Below are positions 51,631-60,841 of a DNA stretch of 64,000 bases, in pieces. Source of the DNA: Dehalococcoidales bacterium. Its GTDB lineage: Bacteria > Chloroflexota > Dehalococcoidia > Dehalococcoidales > UBA5760. Positions within the stretch are counted from its first letter, which is position 1, and each line of letters begins with the position of its first letter. The position numbers and the translations under genes were made by a program. The notes under the pieces are model-generated. The model had not been told where the DNA came from. It saw only the letters and a program-made list of their open reading frames with translations, and ran no database searches. The DNA lies in contig JAQUQE010000002.1 in the NCBI GenBank assembly GCA_028716225.1, forward strand, positions 62,001 through 126,000, in the 5' to 3' direction.

Positions 51631-51951
51631 ATGAGTGATGTTTTAGATGAAGCCCACGGGATAATCCAGTGTAAGGAATGTCCCTGGTACAAGTCATGCA
51701 TTATGCCGATGAGGTTTACTGCCGAGGATATCCGCCGGCAGCTTCAGCAGTCAGTATCCGGAATGGACTCCTCGCAACCCCCCGATATAAACATGCAGAA
51801 CCTTATGTCAAGCATGGCGATTGCCGCCCAGAACTCACTGCTGGAAGGCTGCCCGATATTTATCGAGCGTCTGCGTAATAACCCTAACCTCGCCCAGCGT
51901 ATCAAGGAGATAATGCAGAACTGGGGGAAAGAAGAGGAAAACAAGGGCTAA
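51631..51951 (+). CDS. Small four-cysteine protein of unknown function
   Basis: 106 residues, cytosolic. Cysteines C14, C17, C23 (IIQCKECPWYKSCIMP) and C74 (LEGCPIF) could bind an Fe-S cluster or zinc. The rest is helical and polar (EDIRRQLQQSVSG, NPNLAQRIKEIMQNW). It has its own Shine-Dalgarno GAGG. It sits between the ccdA-tlpA pair and the NuoEF-like operon, both redox units, but is not clearly part of either. I do not recognise the family. Confidence 0.65.
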   Translation: MSDVLDEAHGIIQCKECPWYKSCIMPMRFTAEDIRRQLQQSVSGMDSSQPPDINMQNLMSSMAIAAQNSLLEGCPIFIERLRNNPNLAQRIKEIMQNWGKEEENKG

Positions 51952-52024
51952 GACTAATCCGCCACAACAAATCCTTAACACCAGTACCGGCGCTGCCCTA
52001 TCGCCGATGGTAGGCTTCCACAAC

Positions 52025-52054
52025 TAGACAGACTCTGATGACATATATTATAAT
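52025..52054 (+). promoter_or_regulatory. Promoter of the NuoEF-like operon
   Basis: TAGACA (52025-52030), 18-bp spacer, TATAAT (52049-52054). The 240-nt leader to 52289 has no open frame or strong hairpin that I can see. The rest of the 338-bp space 51952-52288 holds nothing else recognisable. Confidence 0.55.
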
Positions 52055-52288
52055 GAGTGTCGGTGAGCTTACTTCACCAAAATGACTTCAGTAAACTACC
52101 TCTACTCCGGTCAAACTGCTTTACGTTAACTAAGGTAAACAACGAATACCGCAGAGGTGTGATTCGAATAGGACTGAGAGCATGTCTGACAGTCAATACC
52201 TAGCCTTGATTACTACCAAATTACCGGTTATTCCTGATGAGACAAACGCACTTTAAACAAACTTGAGTAGCGAGAAAAGGAGACGACT

Positions 52289-52795
52289 ATGGCCGATGGA
52301 AGCATGACCGAAGAAAAAATAGACTTTAGCGTAATCGATGCCATCGCCCGTAAACACAGCGTGGAACGGGGTGCCGTAATACCGATTCTACAAGAGGTTC
52401 AGGATACGCTCGGCTATGTACCCAAGGCAGCGATACAGCGGGTAGCCGACGACATCGATGTTCCCGCCAGTGAGATATACGGCATCGTCACATTCTATGC
52501 TCAATTCCGTCTCGAACCGCTCGGCAAATACTTGATTAAGGTCTGCCACGGTACCGCATGTCACCTGTGCGGTGCCGAGATGGTAGCTGATACCATCGCC
52601 CAGGTTACCGGTGCCAAGGAAGGAGCAACCAGCGAGGACAAGATGTTTACCGTCGAACGGGTCGCCTGTCTCGGCTGCTGCAGTCTGGCCCCCTGTATTA
52701 TGATTAACGGCGATACCCACGGACGGCTTACTCCGGAATCTATCGACAAGACAATGCAAGAAATCCGGAAAAAAGAAGCGGCCTCTGCAGGTTAA
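52289..52795 (+). CDS. NuoE-like thioredoxin-fold [2Fe-2S] subunit
   Basis: 168 residues. N-terminal helices (VIPILQEVQDTLGYVPKAAI, VPASEIYGIVTFYAQF) and then the 2Fe-2S thioredoxin fold with VCHGTACHLCGA and RVACLGCCSLAPCIMING. The four ligands fit the C-x4-C...C-x3-C NuoE pattern. It is the electron-entry partner of the NuoF-like protein encoded 42 nt downstream, in complex I, hydrogenases (HydC/HndA) or formate dehydrogenases. AAAAGGAG precedes the ATG. Confidence 0.9.
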   Translation: MADGSMTEEKIDFSVIDAIARKHSVERGAVIPILQEVQDTLGYVPKAAIQRVADDIDVPASEIYGIVTFYAQFRLEPLGKYLIKVCHGTACHLCGAEMVADTIAQVTGAKEGATSEDKMFTVERVACLGCCSLAPCIMINGDTHGRLTPESIDKTMQEIRKKEAASAG

Positions 52796-52837
52796 GTCAT
52801 CTTCAAATATACATCCCGGACATGATAGGAGGAACTG

Positions 52838-54616
52838 ATGTCCTTAGCAAAAGAAGAAAAGTGGACAATAAAGATAGGGCTCGCCTCCTGCGGCATAGCC
52901 GCCGGGGCAAGAAAGGTATACGACGCTTTCAAAACTCAGCTTAAAGACAAGGGGCTCAATGTAGTGATTAAGCAGACCGGGTGCATGGGTATGTGCTATA
53001 ATGAGGCCCTGATTGAGGTCATCTCACCTCAAAACGAAAGCACATTCTACAGTAAGGTTACCCCGGATAAGGTCGAACGCATCATCAATGATCATATCGC
53101 CCGGAGTACCCCGGTCACCGAATGGATTATCCCGCAGAAAGAGCTAAAAAGTCTAATGGCGAAGCAGAAAAGGGTTGTGCTGCGTAACTGCGGTATAATC
53201 GATCCTGAGTCGCTTGAAGATTATCTGGCTGCTGACGGCTACAAAGCACTGGAGAAGGTGCTAAACAGCATGGCCCCCCAGGAGGTAATCGATGAGATTA
53301 CTACCTCCGGTCTCAGGGGTAGAGGTGGCGCCGGCTTTCCTACCGGCGTCAAGTGGGGCTTCGCCCGCAAAGCAGAAGGAGAACCAAAATACATCGTCTG
53401 CAATGCCGATGAAGGCGACCCGGGCGCATTCATGGACAGGAGTGTCCTGGAAAGCGACCCGCATACCGTCATCGAAGGCATGCTAATCGCCGGCTACGCT
53501 GTCGGCGCGTCAGAAGGCTATTTCTACATAAGAGCAGAGTACCCGCTGGCAATCAAACGCCTGGAAATAGCGCTGGCTAAAGCCATAGAGAAGGGGTTTA
53601 TCGGAGAAAATATCAAGGGATCCGGTTTCAGCTTTAATATCAAGATTAGACAGGGAGCCGGCGCCTTCGTCTGTGGTGAAGAGACCGCACTATTAATGTC
53701 CATAGAGGGGAAACGGGGTATGCCCAGGGTCCGCCCACCCTTCCCGGCCAACTCGGGTCTATGGGAGAAGCCAACCACCATCAATAATGTCGAGACTCTG
53801 GCCAATGTTGCCTGGATTATCCTACACGGCGCCAGCGCCTTCAACAGCTACGGCACCGAAAAAAGCAAGGGGACCAAGGTCTTTGCCCTCGCCGGCAAGG
53901 TAGCCCACGGCGGTCTGATCGAGGTACCCATGGGAATAACACTCAAGGAAGTCGTCTTTGATGTCGGCGGTGGGACCTCAAGCGGCCTGGAATTCAAGGC
54001 AATCCAGATCGGGGGGCCATCCGGCGGTGTTATCCCGGCCAGCATGGCAGACACCCAGGTAGACTACGAATCGGTAACTAAAACCGGTGCCATTATGGGC
54101 TCCGGCGGCCTGATAGTAATGGATGAGTCCAGTTGTATGGTAGACATCACCAAGTTCTTCCTTAACTTTACCCAGGAGGAATCCTGCGGTAAATGCACAT
54201 TCTGCCGCATCGGCACCCTTCGCATGCTGGAAACGCTGAAGCGGATTGCTAACGGCGAAGGAAAGGAAGAAGATATCGAGCTCCTTGAGGAGCTGGCTCA
54301 TACTGTAAAACGGGCTTCACTATGCGGGCTGGGGCAGACAGCACCCAACCCGGTATTGACCACGATTAAATACTTCCGTGACGAGTACGAAGAGCATATC
54401 CGCGACCATAAATGCCGCGCCAAGAAATGCCAGGCATTGATTACCTACGAGGTTATCTCGGAAAAGTGCCCCGGCTGCGGGGTATGTGCCAAGTACTGTC
54501 CTACCAAGGCTATTTCCGGAGAGAGGAAAAAGCCCTTTGTTATTGACCAGGAAAAGTGTATTCGCTGTGGATTATGCATGAATGTGTGTCGTCTCGACGC
54601 CATATCGGTCCAGTAA
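52838..54616 (+). CDS. NuoF-like NAD(P)H-binding flavoprotein with extra Fe-S domains
   Basis: 592 residues, the HydB/HndC layout. An N-terminal 2Fe-2S thioredoxin-like domain (ASCGIAAGARKVYDAF, KQTGCMGMCYNEALIEV) comes first. The FMN/NADH domain has GLRGRGGAGFPTGVKWGFAR and YIVCNADEGDPGAF, and the 4Fe-4S site is EESCGKCTFCRIGTLRM. Two C-terminal ferredoxin clusters (CPGCGVCAKYCPTKAI and CIRCGLCMNVCRLDAI) end it. It oxidises or reduces NAD(P)H through FMN. Together with the NuoE-like and GltD-fused subunits it forms a soluble module. A true complex I is excluded because no membrane genes follow. Confidence 0.9.
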   Translation: MSLAKEEKWTIKIGLASCGIAAGARKVYDAFKTQLKDKGLNVVIKQTGCMGMCYNEALIEVISPQNESTFYSKVTPDKVERIINDHIARSTPVTEWIIPQKELKSLMAKQKRVVLRNCGIIDPESLEDYLAADGYKALEKVLNSMAPQEVIDEITTSGLRGRGGAGFPTGVKWGFARKAEGEPKYIVCNADEGDPGAFMDRSVLESDPHTVIEGMLIAGYAVGASEGYFYIRAEYPLAIKRLEIALAKAIEKGFIGENIKGSGFSFNIKIRQGAGAFVCGEETALLMSIEGKRGMPRVRPPFPANSGLWEKPTTINNVETLANVAWIILHGASAFNSYGTEKSKGTKVFALAGKVAHGGLIEVPMGITLKEVVFDVGGGTSSGLEFKAIQIGGPSGGVIPASMADTQVDYESVTKTGAIMGSGGLIVMDESSCMVDITKFFLNFTQEESCGKCTFCRIGTLRMLETLKRIANGEGKEEDIELLEELAHTVKRASLCGLGQTAPNPVLTTIKYFRDEYEEHIRDHKCRAKKCQALITYEVISEKCPGCGVCAKYCPTKAISGERKKPFVIDQEKCIRCGLCMNVCRLDAISVQ

Positions 54617-54626
54617 GGAGAGGAAA

Positions 54627-56708
54627 ATGCCCAAAGTCGCATTTACGTTGAATGGGAAAAGGATTGAAGCAGAGGTCGGAACCACTATTCTGGAAGCGGC
54701 CGAGCAGCAGGGAATTAGACTACCCACCCTGTGCCATGACTCACGCCTTAAGCCTACTGCCGCCTGTCGCCTCTGCCTGGTGGAGGTAGAAAAAGCGCGC
54801 GGGCCGATGCCGGCCTGTACCACACCGATAACCGAAGGTATGGCAATCAGAACCGCCAGCGATGACCTAAGCAACATGCGCCGCATGGCCCTGGAGCTGA
54901 TCCTCTCCGACCACTATGGTGACTGTATTGCACCCTGCAAGCTAACCTGCCCGGCAGGCATAGACATTCAGGGCCATATCGCCCTTACTGCCCAGGGCAA
55001 ATATCGGGAAGCACTGGCTCTAATCAAGGAATCCAACCCGCTGCCCCTGGTCTGCGGCCGGGTGTGCCCCCGTTTCTGCGAAACCGAGTGCCGCCGCAAC
55101 CGGGTAGATGAACCAGTAGCAATAAACTCGTTAAAGCGATTCGTCGCCGACTACGATATGAATAGCAAGGACCAATACCTGCCGGAACCCAAACCGGCAA
55201 CAGGCCGCCGTGTTGCTATCATCGGCGGAGGTCCGGCCGGTCTGACCGCCGCTTACTACCTCGGGCTGGAAGGACACACAGTAACCATTCTTGAAGCCAG
55301 TCCCGAGCTCGGGGGAATGCTGAGATACGGTATTCCCGAATACCGGTTACCCAAAGCAATTTTGGACAAAGAAATAGCTGCTATCACACGCCTGTGTCAC
55401 AAAGTCCGCTGCAACGCCTCACTGGGCAAAGACTTTACTATCGAAAGCCTCAAGAAAACAGGTTACGAGGCAATCTTTATCGCCATCGGAGCACAAGCCA
55501 ATCAGAAAATGAGAATCGAAGGGGAAAACCTGCCCGGTGTACTCTCCGGAATCGAATTCTTAAGAGATGTAACCCTGGGTAATAAGGTATCCCTGGGTAA
55601 TAAGATAGCCGTAATCGGCGGTGGCAACACCGCAATGGATGTCGCCCGTACCGCCGTCAGACTGGGGGTAAAAGAAGTAAATGTCGTCTACCGCCGCTCC
55701 AGATTGGAGATGCCAGCTAATGCCGAGGAAATAGAACAGGCTGAGGAAGAAGGGGTCCACTTCCAGTTCCTGACCGCCCCGGTAAAGGCCAGCGCCAGAG
55801 CAGGCAAAGTCGCTGCTATGGAATGTATCAAGATGGCGCTTGGTGAGCCGGACAGTTCAGGCCGGCGCCGCCCCGAGCCGATAGCCGGCTCCGAATTCAC
55901 GATGGAGGTGGATAATATTATCGCCGCCATCGGGCAGGCCATGGATAATCCCAACCTGGACCGGGACAGCCAGATCGAAATCAGCAAGAGAAACTACATC
56001 AGTATCAATGATGAGAATATGGCTACCTCCGTAGCCGGAGTATTCTCCGGTGGCGACTGTACCTCAGGACCAGCCACTGCAGTTGAGGCTATCGGCGCAG
56101 GGAGGAGAGCAGCCAGTTCAATAAACAAATACCTCAGCGGACAGCCGGTAGTACCGGATGTGAAAAGCTACAGCTGTAGCAAGGGTGAGCTGGAAGATAT
56201 CGACTCCACCGATTTCGCCGATGTCGAGCGCATTGCCAGAACCAAACAAGCTACCCTCGATCCGGAAGAGCGTAAGAAGAGCTTTGCCGAGATGGAGTTC
56301 ACCCTCAGCGAGAAAAAGGCGCTCAAGGAAGCGGAACGCTGCCTCGGCTGTGGCTGCCATGCCAGATTCGACTGCAAGCTGCGTGAGCTAGCGACCGAGT
56401 ATCAGGTAAACGATGCCCACTACGCCGGCGCAAAACACCACCTGCCCATTAACAAGAGCGAGCATCCGTTTATCTTAAGAGACCAGAATAAGTGTATTCT
56501 GTGTGGCAGGTGCATCCGGATATGTAGCGAGATTAAAGGGCTCAGCGTCTTCGGCTTTGTGGAGCGAGGCTTTGAGACCAGAGTTGAACCGACGCTGGGT
56601 ATGCCGTTATCCGAAACGAGCTGTGACTCCTGCGGTCTGTGTGTTTCCACCTGTCCTACCGGAGCGTTGGGAACAAAAGCACCACTGCCCGAGATATTAA
56701 CCGACTAA
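54627..56708 (+). CDS. NuoG-N/GltD fusion flavoprotein with C-terminal ferredoxin domain
   Basis: 693 residues from MPKVAFTL, preceded by GGAGAGG. An earlier ATG (54582) lies inside the preceding gene. Layout: NuoG-like 2Fe-2S (CHDSRLKPTAACRLCLVEV) with a following cluster stretch (HYGDCIAPCKLTCPAGID, CGRVCPRFCETECRRN). Then the FAD site AIIGGGPAGLTAAYYLGLEG, the NAD(P) site AVIGGGNTAMDVARTAVRLG with YRRSRLEMPA, and GVFSGGDCTSGPATAVEA. Two ferredoxin clusters (CILCGRCIRICSE, CDSCGLCVSTCPTGAL) end it. It resembles NfnB/GltD-type electron-transfer subunits. The hydrogenase H-cluster and molybdopterin domains are absent. Confidence 0.88.
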   Translation: MPKVAFTLNGKRIEAEVGTTILEAAEQQGIRLPTLCHDSRLKPTAACRLCLVEVEKARGPMPACTTPITEGMAIRTASDDLSNMRRMALELILSDHYGDCIAPCKLTCPAGIDIQGHIALTAQGKYREALALIKESNPLPLVCGRVCPRFCETECRRNRVDEPVAINSLKRFVADYDMNSKDQYLPEPKPATGRRVAIIGGGPAGLTAAYYLGLEGHTVTILEASPELGGMLRYGIPEYRLPKAILDKEIAAITRLCHKVRCNASLGKDFTIESLKKTGYEAIFIAIGAQANQKMRIEGENLPGVLSGIEFLRDVTLGNKVSLGNKIAVIGGGNTAMDVARTAVRLGVKEVNVVYRRSRLEMPANAEEIEQAEEEGVHFQFLTAPVKASARAGKVAAMECIKMALGEPDSSGRRRPEPIAGSEFTMEVDNIIAAIGQAMDNPNLDRDSQIEISKRNYISINDENMATSVAGVFSGGDCTSGPATAVEAIGAGRRAASSINKYLSGQPVVPDVKSYSCSKGELEDIDSTDFADVERIARTKQATLDPEERKKSFAEMEFTLSEKKALKEAERCLGCGCHARFDCKLRELATEYQVNDAHYAGAKHHLPINKSEHPFILRDQNKCILCGRCIRICSEIKGLSVFGFVERGFETRVEPTLGMPLSETSCDSCGLCVSTCPTGALGTKAPLPEILTD

Positions 56709-56764
56709 CAGACCGGTAAGCAACGCAGCATAAAACGGTATCGGCTGAATTACCGATGAAGTAA

Positions 56765-57580
56765 TTAAGCTGTATCCGGCTTTATTCCGACCCCCTTAAA
56801 CCAGGTGTAGAAAAAGGTACCGCCGGGAGATTCCGCAGTATGGCGCAGGTCATCGATACCTTTCCGCCAGGTTACTTCGGCAATAAGCCCCAGATTGAGT
56901 GCCTGTTCTCTCGCCGTTTCAAGCATCGGCACCATAATCTTGCCGACCCCATCGTTCATCAGTCGAGGGTTGCTGCCATCGGCATACAGCCAGCGGGGTA
57001 AGACGTATCCGATGTCGAAGCCGGACTGTTCCAGCAGCGGGTATAGCTGGCGACCGATCAGGGGATTATGGTCAAGGTGTTTCTGCACATCTATCAGACA
57101 CTGCCATACCTTACGGGACTCAGCCGTCTCCGGATACCAGAAACATGATCCATGGTCGCCCTCAATTACCGTTATCGTACCCCCCTTCTTAAGCACCCTC
57201 TTCAACTCGATAAGTGCATCAACCGGTCGGTCAAGATGCTCCAAGACAAAGCAGACAAAGACATGATCAAAAATTCCTTCTCTAAACGGCAGGGTCAGAA
57301 TATCAGACTGCTGTAGGGAAACGACCCCTATACCCTGATTATCGATAATGGCACCAGCCCTTCTGAGAGAGTCCAGAGAGATGTCTACCGATATGATTCT
57401 GGCACGGGGACTGCGTCTGGCCAGGATCACCGTCTGTGCACCGATGCCGCAGCCGGCTTCTAATATCAGATTACCAGCGGGGTAGCTGGTATCAGAATGC
57501 AGCAGATTCTCAATAATCAGGGACTGCTCACGCAGCCGTTGCGCCTCCCTTTCCGAATAACCGTGCACATACCGATGCAT
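56765..57580 (-). CDS. Class I SAM-dependent methyltransferase
   Basis: 271 residues. Motif I LILEAGCGIGAQTVIL, post-motif acidic strand IISVDISLDSL, and FREGIFDHVFVCFVLEHLDR with ALIELKRVLKKGG. The start HRYVHGYSEREAQRLREQ and C-terminal WRKGIDDLRHTAESPGGTFFYTWF resemble UbiE/Trans-aconitate-type small-molecule methyltransferases. The substrate cannot be told. Single gene, convergent with the redox operon. Its expected partner is not in view. Confidence 0.8.
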   Translation of the reverse strand: MHRYVHGYSEREAQRLREQSLIIENLLHSDTSYPAGNLILEAGCGIGAQTVILARRSPRARIISVDISLDSLRRAGAIIDNQGIGVVSLQQSDILTLPFREGIFDHVFVCFVLEHLDRPVDALIELKRVLKKGGTITVIEGDHGSCFWYPETAESRKVWQCLIDVQKHLDHNPLIGRQLYPLLEQSGFDIGYVLPRWLYADGSNPRLMNDGVGKIMVPMLETAREQALNLGLIAEVTWRKGIDDLRHTAESPGGTFFYTWFKGVGIKPDTA

Positions 57581-57690
57581 ATATCACTCCTTCACAAACA
57601 GACGCTACCCACATAATTATACAGACCATCCGCCTAATTACCAAACCGAAGGACATTCGTGGCGACGATAGATACCGGAGTCATAGTTTC

Positions 57691-57719
57691 TTGATAAGCA
57701 AACCCGACGGTGATAAAAT
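57691..57719 (+). promoter_or_regulatory. Promoter of pdxS-pdxT
   Basis: TTGATA (57691-57696), 17-bp spacer, TAAAAT (57714-57719). The pdxS ATG is at 57778 with no strong Shine-Dalgarno (aGAGGGGG about 10 nt before). Confidence 0.6.
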
Positions 57720-57777
57720 ATACCTAGGAAATACGCACAGAAAAAACAACAAAATTACAGCAGAGGGGGCATAAAAG

Positions 57778-58659
57778 ATGAAAACTGGCACTTGGAAGGT
57801 CAAGACCGGGCTGGCGCAAATGCTGAAGGGGGGAGTGATCATGGACGTGGTTACCCCCGAGCATGCCAGGATAGCCCAGGAAGCCGGTGCCTGTGCTGTA
57901 ATGGCACTGGAGAGAGTACCCGCTGACATTCGTGCCGCTGGTGGAGTAGCCCGCATGGCCGACCCGACCGTTATCGAAAACATTAAGAAGGCCGTCTCAA
58001 TACCGGTAATGGCAAAATGCCGCATCGGTCATTTCGTAGAGGCCCAGGCACTGGAGGCACTCGGTATCGATTACATCGACGAGTCGGAAGTGCTTACTCC
58101 TGCCGACGAAGCACACCATATCTGGAAACACGACTTCAAGGTACCCTTTGTCTGCGGCTGTCGCAACCTAGGCGAGGCGCTGCGCCGCCTTGGCGAAGGG
58201 GCTGCCATGATACGGACTAAAGGAGAGGCAGGCACCGGTAATGTTGTCGAAGCCGTCAGACACATGCGAGCGGTCACGGATGCTATTCGTAAACTGGTAA
58301 ATATGCCCGAGGAAGAACTGATGGCAGAGGCCAAGGAAATAGGTGCCCCTTTCGAACTGGTCCAGGAGATACATAAAACGGGGAAACTGCCGGTAGTCAA
58401 CTTTGCCGCCGGCGGTGTAGCTACCCCGGCTGATGCCGCCCTGATGATGCAGCTGGGCGCCGACGGGGTCTTTGTCGGCTCCGGTATCTTTAAGTCTGCC
58501 AAACCCGAGGTCATGGCCAAGGCCATCGTCAAGGCGACCACCCACTATCAGGACGCCGCAATCATCGCCGAGGTCTCCAAGAACCTGGGCGAAGCCATGC
58601 CCGGGCTGGATATCAAGCAAATCCCCACCGAAGAACTGCTGGCATCCCGAGGCTGGTAA
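57778..58659 (+). CDS. pdxS: Pyridoxal 5'-phosphate synthase, PdxS subunit
   Basis: 293 residues, highly conserved. [20 protein letters not shown], the lysine [40 protein letters not shown] and [14 protein letters not shown] are diagnostic. It makes PLP from ribose 5-phosphate, glyceraldehyde 3-phosphate and ammonia. The ammonia comes from PdxT, encoded 1 nt after the stop. Confidence 0.97.
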   Translation: MKTGTWKVKTGLAQMLKGGVIMDVVTPEHARIAQEAGACAVMALERVPADIRAAGGVARMADPTVIENIKKAVSIPVMAKCRIGHFVEAQALEALGIDYIDESEVLTPADEAHHIWKHDFKVPFVCGCRNLGEALRRLGEGAAMIRTKGEAGTGNVVEAVRHMRAVTDAIRKLVNMPEEELMAEAKEIGAPFELVQEIHKTGKLPVVNFAAGGVATPADAALMMQLGADGVFVGSGIFKSAKPEVMAKAIVKATTHYQDAAIIAEVSKNLGEAMPGLDIKQIPTEELLASRGW

Positions 58660-58660
58660 G

Positions 58661-59245
58661 ATGAGAATAGGTGTCCTTGCTATGCAGGGAGCCTTTGCCG
58701 AACACATAGCCATGCTGCGCCAGCTAAAGGTAGAAGCACTACCTGTCCGTCTACCCTCGGAGCTTGAGAATATGGACGGGTTGGTTATCCCGGGTGGAGA
58801 AAGTACCTCTATCGGTCGTCTGATAGCAGCCTATAAGCTGGCCGACGAGGTGAAAAAGTTTGCCGAGAGAGGGCTACCCATATTTGGCACCTGCGCCGGA
58901 ATGATACTACTCGCCAGAGAAATCTCAGAATCCGACGTCGAACCCCTGGGGCTGATGGACATCACAGTCAGACGTAATGCCTTCGGACGACAGAAGGACA
59001 GCTTTGAGGCTGAGCTGGATATACCGGCGCTGGGAGAAAAACCCTTCCTTGGCATCTTCATCCGTGCTCCCTTAATCGAGAAGGTCAATGGCAAAACCGA
59101 GATACTGGCCAGGCTGGGCGACGGTACCATCGTCGCCGCCAGGCAGGGCAAACTACTGGCGGCTGCTTTCCACCCCGAGCTGACCGACGATCTGAGATTT
59201 CATCAGTATTTTTTAGATATTGCTGCCGAGAGCAATAAATCCTAA
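58661..59245 (+). CDS. pdxT: Pyridoxal 5'-phosphate synthase glutaminase, PdxT subunit
   Basis: 194 residues from the ATG 1 nt after pdxS. Class I glutaminase: IPGGESTSIGRL, nucleophile C78 in FGTCAGMILLA, C-terminal H and E in AAFHPELTDD. It supplies ammonia to PdxS through an inner channel. A longer frame from 58472 overlaps pdxS and is spurious. Confidence 0.96.
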   Translation: MRIGVLAMQGAFAEHIAMLRQLKVEALPVRLPSELENMDGLVIPGGESTSIGRLIAAYKLADEVKKFAERGLPIFGTCAGMILLAREISESDVEPLGLMDITVRRNAFGRQKDSFEAELDIPALGEKPFLGIFIRAPLIEKVNGKTEILARLGDGTIVAARQGKLLAAAFHPELTDDLRFHQYFLDIAAESNKS

Positions 59246-59259
59246 ACAGGGGAACACCT

Positions 59260-60789
59260 TTGCAAAAGGTTATGCAAAAGGTTATCACCGATGACCTGGA
59301 TGCTTTGCTCAACATCCTACCGCCACACATTCGTCAGCCGCTATGCGACCAAGGGAACAACAGTGATCTGCTGGAAGTAGTCCTTGATCTGGGCCGGCCT
59401 GCAGAAGCCCGTTTTCCGGCGCGGGAAATAATCCTTAACCCCAAAGAAATTGACGAAGCCGACCTTGATTACGTCGTCTCACGTATCGGTACTTTCGGCG
59501 ATGACAACCGGGCCGGCATTGAGCGCACGCTGCATCGCATCTCCGCTATCCGCAACCGCAAACGGCGTATCGTCGGACTCACCTGCCGTGTGGGACGGGC
59601 TGTCTTCGGCACAATAAAGATTATCGAAGACCTCGTCGAGACCGGCAAGGGCGTTCTCCTCTTGGGTGGTCCCGGAGTAGGCAAAACCACCATGCTCCGT
59701 GAGGTTGCCCGGGTACTCGCTGACGAATTCGGGAAACGGGTTATCATTGTCGACACCTCAAATGAAATCGCCGGCGACGGCGATATTCCCCACCCGGCTA
59801 TCGGACACGCCCGCCGGATGCAGGTAGCCACCCCTACCAAGCAACACGCCGTAATGATTGAGGCGGTGGAGAACCATATGCCCGAGGTAATCGTAATCGA
59901 TGAAATCGGTACCGAACTCGAGGCACAGGCAGCCCGCACTATTGCCGAGCGCGGCGTGCAGCTAATCGCCACCGCCCACGGAAACACACTGGAGAATCTA
60001 ATGATGAACCCTACCCTCTGCGACCTCATCGGCGGCATCCAGTCGGTAACCCTGGGCGACGAAGAAGCCAAGCGAAGGGGCACCCGGAAATCGATCCTGG
60101 AACGCACTTCGTCACCAACCTTTGATATCGTTGTTGAAATTCAGGGCTGGGACAGGGTAGCCATCCGCCCCGACGTTGGCGAGGCGGTCGACGCTATCCT
60201 GCGCGGCCAGGTGCTGGATATCGAAACCCGCTGGCTGGACGAAAAGGGTGAGATCAGGATAGCAAAGCAAGTCCCGGCAACCACCTCGACAAGAACATCC
60301 AGAGCCAGACAACCCCTCAAGAAAAATGAGCCGGCGAAGGTTTACCTCTACGGGATAAACCGGGGGCGGCTGGAACAAATTACCAAAGAGATGCAGCTAG
60401 AACTGGATATAGTGCAAAACTTGAGCGAGGCTAATCTTTTTATCACTTCGAAAAACTACTTTCGCCGTAAGCCGCAAAAGGTGAGGGATGCCGAAGCGGC
60501 TAACCTGCCTCTCTATGTCTTAAGAAGCAATACCCCGGCTCAGATGAGACAACTTTTGACTGACATCTACCCGGTAGAGAATCAGGACAAATCAAATTCC
60601 TTAAAGCGTGCCTTAGGTGAGGCGGAAGAAGCGGTTACCCAGGTAAAGGAAGGGGAGCAAGAAGGAATAGAACTCAGTCCGCAGAGCGCTTACATACGTC
60701 GCCTGCAGCATCTGATAGCGGGACGAAACGACTTGCTCTCCCAGAGCACCGGCAAAGACCCCAACCGCAGGGTGAGGATTTATCGGTAA
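59260..60789 (+). CDS. R3H-domain AAA ATPase (Ycf45/SpoIIIAA-like)
   Basis: 509 residues. AAA core with Walker A LLGGPGVGKTTMLREVARV (about 135-150), Walker B VIVIDEIGTELEA, and TAHGNTLENLMMNPTLCDLI. This is the Ycf45 / stage III sporulation AA-like ATPase group. The C-terminus has a Smf/KH-like part (KVYLYGINRGRLEQITKEM) and a possible R3H tail (LSPQSAYIRRLQHLIAGRND, NRRVRIY). The start is TTG at 59260 (AGGGG 8 nt upstream); an ATG at 59272 is the alternative. Probably a nucleic-acid binding ATPase of unknown role. Confidence 0.82.
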   Translation: MQKVMQKVITDDLDALLNILPPHIRQPLCDQGNNSDLLEVVLDLGRPAEARFPAREIILNPKEIDEADLDYVVSRIGTFGDDNRAGIERTLHRISAIRNRKRRIVGLTCRVGRAVFGTIKIIEDLVETGKGVLLLGGPGVGKTTMLREVARVLADEFGKRVIIVDTSNEIAGDGDIPHPAIGHARRMQVATPTKQHAVMIEAVENHMPEVIVIDEIGTELEAQAARTIAERGVQLIATAHGNTLENLMMNPTLCDLIGGIQSVTLGDEEAKRRGTRKSILERTSSPTFDIVVEIQGWDRVAIRPDVGEAVDAILRGQVLDIETRWLDEKGEIRIAKQVPATTSTRTSRARQPLKKNEPAKVYLYGINRGRLEQITKEMQLELDIVQNLSEANLFITSKNYFRRKPQKVRDAEAANLPLYVLRSNTPAQMRQLLTDIYPVENQDKSNSLKRALGEAEEAVTQVKEGEQEGIELSPQSAYIRRLQHLIAGRNDLLSQSTGKDPNRRVRIYR

Positions 60790-60841
60790 GCGGAGAGGGA
60801 AACAGGATAATGGGCCACCGAATAATATAAATGAGGTAGTT

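Noticed and set aside
52838-56708. Complex I operon
   Set aside because: Only NuoE-, NuoF- and NuoG-N-like parts exist. The third protein is a GltD-type flavoprotein fusion and no membrane subunits follow.
54627-56708. [FeFe]-hydrogenase catalytic subunit
   Set aside because: The H-cluster motifs are missing; after the N-terminal clusters the protein turns into a GltD-like FAD/NAD(P) oxidoreductase.
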